NCBI GenBank assembly: GCA_015689705.1
Contig: WVSN01000004.1
Location: forward strand, 1-64,000
Direction of reading: 5' to 3'
Origin: Rhodobacterales bacterium HKCCE3408
GTDB taxonomy: Bacteria > Pseudomonadota > Alphaproteobacteria > Rhodobacterales > Rhodobacteraceae
Length of the DNA stretch: 64,000 nucleotides
The notes beneath the pieces are model-generated. The model was not told where the DNA came from and ran no database searches. It saw only the letters and a program-made list of their open reading frames with translations. Shown one piece after another: positions 59,752 to 64,000 of the stretch (position 1 is the stretch's first letter; every line of letters starts with the position of its first letter). The translations under genes were made by a program, and so were the position numbers.

Positions 59752-60663
59752 TCAAGGGGAGAGACGGAAGTCGGCGACGACCGGGTAGTGGTCGCTCGGC
59801 CAGACGCCATCGTAGCGCTCGCGCAGGACACGCGGCGGGCCGATGGCCGACAGCGCGTCGGAATGGCCGATCAGGTCGATGGGCGGCAGGATGTCGATGC
59901 CGCGGTCGAAATGGACGGTGGCGCCGCGCACGCGCAGGAAGGACACGCCCTGCGCCTCGATGGGGTCGATCAGGCGCGAGCTGCGCAGCGCGTTGAAATC
60001 GCCCAGGACCACCACCGCCTCGCCCGCCGCCATCCAGGGCGCGATCCGCTCGGCCACGAGCGCCAGCGACTGCCGCCGGTTGTCGCGGCTGGCATAGTCG
60101 GTGTGCAGGTTCACGACGCGCAAAAGCCCGCCGTCATTCAGCCGGAACTGCGCCCACGACGTGAAGGCGGGATAGGAGCCGTTGAACGTCCGCGAATAGA
60201 TCACGTCCGGCGTGTCGGAGAAGAAGAACCAGCCCTGGTCGACCAGCTCCATCCGGTCAGTGCGGTAGAGGATCGGCTGCGTCGACGGAAATTCCCGCCA
60301 GTCGCCCGACGCAGCGGCGGCATAGCCCGGATTGTGCTCGAGCAGCCAGTCGCGGGCCAGGTTCACGCTGCCGTCCGAGCCACGGGCGAAGCTCTCCATC
60401 TCCTGGAAGGCGACGATGTCGGCGTCGAGTGTCTTGAAGGCGAGATCGAGCGCGTTCCGCCGCTCTTCCCAGTCGCCGACGGACCAGCGCCCCTCCTCGG
60501 CATTCAGCACGATGTAATGGACGTTGTGCGTGGCGATGCGGACCGCGCCCTCGGGCACCGGGCCGAGGCTGTTCGCCCGGCCCATGCGCCAGTCCTGCAC
60601 CAGCACGGCGAGCGCGGCCAGCACGAGCACGCCGATCAGTCCGCCTGCGATCCTGAGCAGCAT
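59752..60663 (-). CDS. endonuclease/exonuclease/phosphatase family protein
   Basis: 303 residues with an N-terminal membrane helix or signal (LLRIAGGLIGVLVLAALAVLV). Catalytic landmarks of the fold: IATHNVHYI, VAFQEMESF, VVNLHTDYAS, VVLGDFNALRSS and a final PSDHYPVVADF. These are metal-dependent phosphodiesterases; the substrate may be nucleic acid or lipid. AGGAGG upstream of the ATG. Its 3' end abuts the ars promoter. Confidence 0.9.
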   Translation of the reverse strand: MLLRIAGGLIGVLVLAALAVLVQDWRMGRANSLGPVPEGAVRIATHNVHYIVLNAEEGRWSVGDWEERRNALDLAFKTLDADIVAFQEMESFARGSDGSVNLARDWLLEHNPGYAAAASGDWREFPSTQPILYRTDRMELVDQGWFFFSDTPDVIYSRTFNGSYPAFTSWAQFRLNDGGLLRVVNLHTDYASRDNRRQSLALVAERIAPWMAAGEAVVVLGDFNALRSSRLIDPIEAQGVSFLRVRGATVHFDRGIDILPPIDLIGHSDALSAIGPPRVLRERYDGVWPSDHYPVVADFRLSP

Positions 60664-60807
60664 CCGGGGGCCCTCCTGCGTCCTCCAGCCAGACCGGATC
60701 GGCCCGGCACGGTCAAGACCGCGCCACTCTGGACACAAATGTCTAGCGCGGTTCCCCTGCGTCAGCTACGCTTCGCGCAACAAGGGTCGAGTCGCGGGGA
60801 GACGGAG

Positions 60808-63213
60808 ATGAAGTCCCATTATCGTGTCGTGGTCATCGGCGGCGGCGTCGTCGGCTGTTCGGTGCTCTATCACCTCGCCAAGTTCGGCTGGACCGATGTC
60901 TGCCTGCTCGAACGCCGCCGGCTCGCCTCGGGCTCATCCTGGCACGCGGCGGGCGGGGTCCACGCGCTGAACGCCGACCCGAACATGGCCGCGCTGCAGG
61001 CCTACACGATCGACCTTCTGTCCGAGATCGAGAAGGAATCGGGCCAGAATATCGGGCTGCACATGACCGGCGGCCTGGTGCTGGCCGGCACGCCCGAGCG
61101 GTGGGAATGGCTGCAGTCGAACTACCGCATCTTCCAGTCCATCGGCATCGACGATTGCGAACTGATCTCGCCCGAGGAAGCGCAGCGCCGCTGCCCGATC
61201 ATGTCGTCCGAGGGCATCCTCGGCGCGATGTGGGCGCAGCGCGAAGGCTATATCGACACGACCGGGACGGTGCAGGCCTATGCGACGGCCGCGAAAAAAC
61301 GCGGCGCGTCCTATTTCGAGGAGACCAAGGTCGACAGCCTGACCCAGACCGCGGACGGCTGGATCGTCTATACCGACAAGGGCGACGTGACCTGCGAGCA
61401 CGTGGTGAACGCGGGCGGGCTCTGGGCCAAGCAGGTCGGCCGGATGGCCGGGATCGAACTGCCCGTCTCGCCACTCAAGCACCATTACCTCGTGACCGAC
61501 ACGGTGCCGATGATCGCCGAGGCGGATTTCGAGATGCCCATGGTCGTCGACCTCGAGGGCTTCACCTACATGCGGCAGGACCAGAAGGGCGTTCTGGTCG
61601 GGATCTACGAGATCGAGCACGAACACTGGGCCATGGACGGCGCGCCGTGGGAATACGGCGAGGAGCTGTTCCAGGAGCAACTCGACCGGATCGAGAACGA
61701 ACTCGAGCTCGGCTTCGCGCGCTACCCGGCGATCCAGGACGTGGGCATCAAGACCTGGGTCAACGGCGCCTTCACCTTCAGCCCCGATGGCAACCCGCTG
61801 GTCGGCCCGGTGCCGGGCAAGCGCGGCTACTGGTCGGCCTGCGCGGTCATGGCGGGCTTCCTGCAGGGCGGCGGCGTCGGCAAGACGCTGGCCGAGTGGA
61901 TGATCCACGGCGAGCCCGAGGCCGATGCCTGGTCGATGGACGTGGCCCGCTACGGCGATTACGCGAACAACCGCCAGTATATCCGCGAAACCACGGGACA
62001 ATTCTATTCCCGCCGCTTCGTGATGACCTACCCGAACGAGCAGCTGCCGGCAGGCCGGCCGCTGAAGATGGCGCCCGCGCATGATGCGCAGGACGCCGCC
62101 GGCGCGGTCTGGGGCGTGAACTGGGACCTCGAATCCCCGCTCTACTTCGCGCCCAAGGGCTTTCAGGAGAAACCGACGCTCAAGCGGTCGAACGCGCATG
62201 ACCTCGTCGCCGAGGAATGCCGCGCGGTCCGGACCGGCGTCGGGCTTCTCGATATCACCGGCTTCAGCCGCTACGAGGTCGCGGGCCCGAACGCGGAGGC
62301 ATGGCTCGACGGTCTGCTGGCGACGACCCTGCCGAAGCCCGGCCGCGCGCGGCTGGCCGTGATGCTGGCCGATACCGGGCGGCTCAAGGGCGACCTGACG
62401 CTGCTGAACTGGGGCGACGGGCGCTACTGGATCATGGGGTCCTACTATCTCCGGACCTGGCACATGCGCTGGTTCAACGACCACCTGATCGACGGCGTCA
62501 CCGTGCGCGACCTGGGCGAGGAGATGTGCGGCTTCGCGCTGGCCGGACCGTCGAGCCGGAAGGTGATCGAGAAGCTGACCGAGGACCCGTTGGGCCAGCT
62601 GCCGTTCATGGGCTGCATGAGCGCCGAAATCGGCATGATCCGCGCCCATGTCGCGCGGATGTCCGTCACCGGAGAGCTTGGCTACGAGATCAACTGCACC
62701 TATGGCGACCACGTGAAGCTGCGCCGGCAACTGCTTGAGGCCGGAGAGGAATTCGGCATCCGCGAGGTCGGGATCAACGCGCTTCTGAGCCTGCGGCTGG
62801 AGAAGAGCTTTGGCATCTGGAACGCCGAGTTCACGCAGGACCGGACGCCCGGCATGACCGGGATGGACCGCTGGATCGCCTGGGACAAGGGCGAGTTCGC
62901 CGGCAAGGCGGCTGCGATCGCCGAGCGGGACGGCAACGCCCCGGCGCACACGCTGGTCACGCTGGAGATCGACGCCGACGGCGCGGATGCGTCGGGCTAC
63001 GAGCCGGTGTGGCAGAACGGATCGCGCGTCGGCTTCGTGACCTCGGGCGGCTACGGCCACACGCTGCAGAAATCGCTCGCCCTGGCGCTGGTCCAGCCGG
63101 GTGTGGCCGATCCGGGCACCGAATTGTCGGTCCATGTCGTCGGGCAGGAACGGCCCGCCCGCGTGATCGCCAACTCGCCCTACGACCCGGCCGGCGCGGC
63201 GATGCGGGGATGA
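60808..63213 (+). CDS. dimethylglycine/sarcosine dehydrogenase-like FAD protein with GcvT domain
   Basis: 801 residues. N-terminal FAD site VVVIGGGVVGCSVLYHL; WHAAGG (about residue 47) is where the flavin is covalently bound in relatives. DAO-type fold to about residue 420, then a GcvT-like folate domain (GVGLLDITGFSRYEV; SVTGELGYEINCTYGDHV). It oxidatively demethylates N-methylated glycine with transfer of the carbon to tetrahydrofolate. The ATG at 60808 has GACGGAG upstream; the much longer open frame upstream is antisense to another gene. Coupled to mttB-like gene (ATGA). Confidence 0.9.
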   Translation: MKSHYRVVVIGGGVVGCSVLYHLAKFGWTDVCLLERRRLASGSSWHAAGGVHALNADPNMAALQAYTIDLLSEIEKESGQNIGLHMTGGLVLAGTPERWEWLQSNYRIFQSIGIDDCELISPEEAQRRCPIMSSEGILGAMWAQREGYIDTTGTVQAYATAAKKRGASYFEETKVDSLTQTADGWIVYTDKGDVTCEHVVNAGGLWAKQVGRMAGIELPVSPLKHHYLVTDTVPMIAEADFEMPMVVDLEGFTYMRQDQKGVLVGIYEIEHEHWAMDGAPWEYGEELFQEQLDRIENELELGFARYPAIQDVGIKTWVNGAFTFSPDGNPLVGPVPGKRGYWSACAVMAGFLQGGGVGKTLAEWMIHGEPEADAWSMDVARYGDYANNRQYIRETTGQFYSRRFVMTYPNEQLPAGRPLKMAPAHDAQDAAGAVWGVNWDLESPLYFAPKGFQEKPTLKRSNAHDLVAEECRAVRTGVGLLDITGFSRYEVAGPNAEAWLDGLLATTLPKPGRARLAVMLADTGRLKGDLTLLNWGDGRYWIMGSYYLRTWHMRWFNDHLIDGVTVRDLGEEMCGFALAGPSSRKVIEKLTEDPLGQLPFMGCMSAEIGMIRAHVARMSVTGELGYEINCTYGDHVKLRRQLLEAGEEFGIREVGINALLSLRLEKSFGIWNAEFTQDRTPGMTGMDRWIAWDKGEFAGKAAAIAERDGNAPAHTLVTLEIDADGADASGYEPVWQNGSRVGFVTSGGYGHTLQKSLALALVQPGVADPGTELSVHVVGQERPARVIANSPYDPAGAAMRG

Positions 63214-64000
63214 GACCCGAACGCGCCCGACGGCGGGGCCGCGGCGCCCCGCCCGCGGTCACCCGCACGGTCGACTACCGCAACCTGCGGTCGCCCTTCC
63301 CGGCGATGGACGTGTTCTCGTCCGATGAGATCGCGGCGATGCACGAAGCGGCGCTCGACGTGCTCGAACGTCTCGGGATGCGGGTCCTCCTGCCCGAGGC
63401 GCGCGATCTCTTCGTCGCGGGCGGCGCGACGGTCAGACCGGGCGACATGGTCCATATCGGGCGCGAGATGGTCGAGGCGGCGCTGGCCACCGCCCCGCGG
63501 TCGATCCTCGGCCGTGGCGGGGCACGCGACCGGGATGTCCTGCTGGAACCCGGCCGGATCGTCTTCCAGCCCGGCGCGGGCGCGCCGCACGCGACCGACG
63601 CGATCCGCGGCCGCAGACCCGGCACCGCCGGGGACTTCGTCGACCTCACGCGCCTGACGCAGCATTTCGACGTGCTGCAAATGGTCCCGCCGCTGGTCGA
63701 GCCGCAGGACGTGCCGACGCATGTGCGCCACTACCTGACGATGGAACGCCAGCTTCGCCTGTCCGACAAGCTGCCCTTCGTCTATTCGCGCGGCACGCCA
63801 CAGGTGATGGACTGTTTCGAGATCCTGAGCCTGGCCCGCGGCCTGAGCGAAGACGAGCTTCGCGCCGCAACCCATTGCTACACGATCATAAACACCAACT
63901 CACCCCGGACGCTCGACATTCCGATGGCGCAGGGCCTGATCGACTTCGCCCGGTGGGGCCAGGTGTCGATCGTGACGCCCTTCACGCTGATGGGCGCGAT
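63210..64000 (+). CDS. MttB (trimethylamine methyltransferase) family protein, 3' truncated
   Basis: Runs off the window after 263 codons. Family start seen: RNLRSPFPAMDVFSSDEIAAMHEAALDVLERLGMRV, then FQPGAGAPHATDAIRGRRPG and INTNSPRTLDIPMAQGLIDF. MttB homologues transfer methyl groups from trimethylamine, glycine betaine or similar to a corrinoid protein. Whether this one has the pyrrolysine codon cannot be seen because the relevant region is outside the window; most relatives in this group lack it. Overlaps the upstream flavoprotein by 4 bases. Confidence 0.85.
   Translation, partial: MRPERARRRGRGAPPAVTRTVDYRNLRSPFPAMDVFSSDEIAAMHEAALDVLERLGMRVLLPEARDLFVAGGATVRPGDMVHIGREMVEAALATAPRSILGRGGARDRDVLLEPGRIVFQPGAGAPHATDAIRGRRPGTAGDFVDLTRLTQHFDVLQMVPPLVEPQDVPTHVRHYLTMERQLRLSDKLPFVYSRGTPQVMDCFEILSLARGLSEDELRAATHCYTIINTNSPRTLDIPMAQGLIDFARWGQVSIVTPFTLMGA

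Noticed and set aside
59707-60807. Upstream extension of the dimethylglycine dehydrogenase-like frame
   Set aside because: Antisense to the endonuclease/phosphatase-family gene; the flavoprotein start at 60808 has a ribosome site and the FAD motif right after it.
1-64000. tRNA, rRNA, CRISPR arrays, insertion sequences, prophage genes
   Set aside because: Looked for cloverleaf-like inverted repeats, regularly spaced repeats, transposase or integrase motifs; none was convincing by eye. A tRNA scan would be needed to exclude a missed tRNA.

Overview
High-GC alphaproteobacterial chromosome, almost certainly a Rhodobacterales member (Rhodobacter/Roseobacter group). Evidence: strongly GC-biased codons, soxBDAG-type sarcosine oxidase, CcmI, an ArsJ-type arsenic operon, and a photoactive yellow protein (PYP) gene next to gas vesicle genes, an arrangement known from Rhodobacter. 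No rRNA, tRNA, CRISPR array, insertion sequence or phage genes were seen.

Layout. 1-9.4 kb: RND efflux pump (adaptor truncated by the window edge), fatty acid desaturase, GNAT acetyltransferase, Atm1-type ABC exporter, LysM protein. 9.5-11.4 kb: LOG-family protein, host-attachment-family protein, Fe superoxide dismutase. 11.7-18.8 kb: heterotetrameric sarcosine oxidase genes; soxB is separated from soxDAG by about 2.1 kb of small envelope genes and a TfoX-like gene. 19-24.8 kb: ccmI, ruvX, a DUF1289 gene, a dioxygenase-like gene, a TauE/SafE exporter, dusA and a RES/Xre toxin-antitoxin pair. 24.8-27.7 kb: MacAB/Lol-like ABC exporter.

27.9-35.5 kb: an island of small stress-type genes (SPW protein, DUF2267, CBS protein, host-attachment-like protein, Hsp20, phosphoribosyltransferase) with four perfect FNR-type dyads (TTGAY-N4-GTCAA). 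It is followed by a response regulator, a hybrid histidine kinase and a Crp/Fnr regulator with FNR-like cysteines. The content resembles a hypoxia or dormancy regulon.

35.8-39.1 kb: 5-oxoprolinase-type pxpBC and three unrecognised genes. 39.2-49.3 kb: the most interesting region. It holds pyp, three unknown genes around it, a p-coumarate-ligase-like enzyme with an N-terminal carrier-protein-like segment, and then a compact gas vesicle operon (gvpN, unknown, gvpO, gvpJ, gvpH, gvpF/L, gvpG, small ORF, gvpF/L x2, gvpA-like, gvpF/L-like, gvpK). The major shell gene gvpA is alone on the opposite strand. Immediately beyond are a large coiled-coil protein, a soluble multi-PAS chemoreceptor and a triple-CheW protein. 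Blue-light sensing, buoyancy and taxis signalling are therefore encoded side by side.

56.3-64 kb: kynurenine-formamidase-like hydrolase, arsR-GAPDH-arsJ (arsenate detoxification through an arseno-phosphoglycerate), an endonuclease/phosphatase-family protein, and a dimethylglycine-dehydrogenase-like flavoprotein translationally coupled to an MttB-family methyltransferase cut by the window end. With the sox genes these point to catabolism of glycine betaine and other methylated amines.
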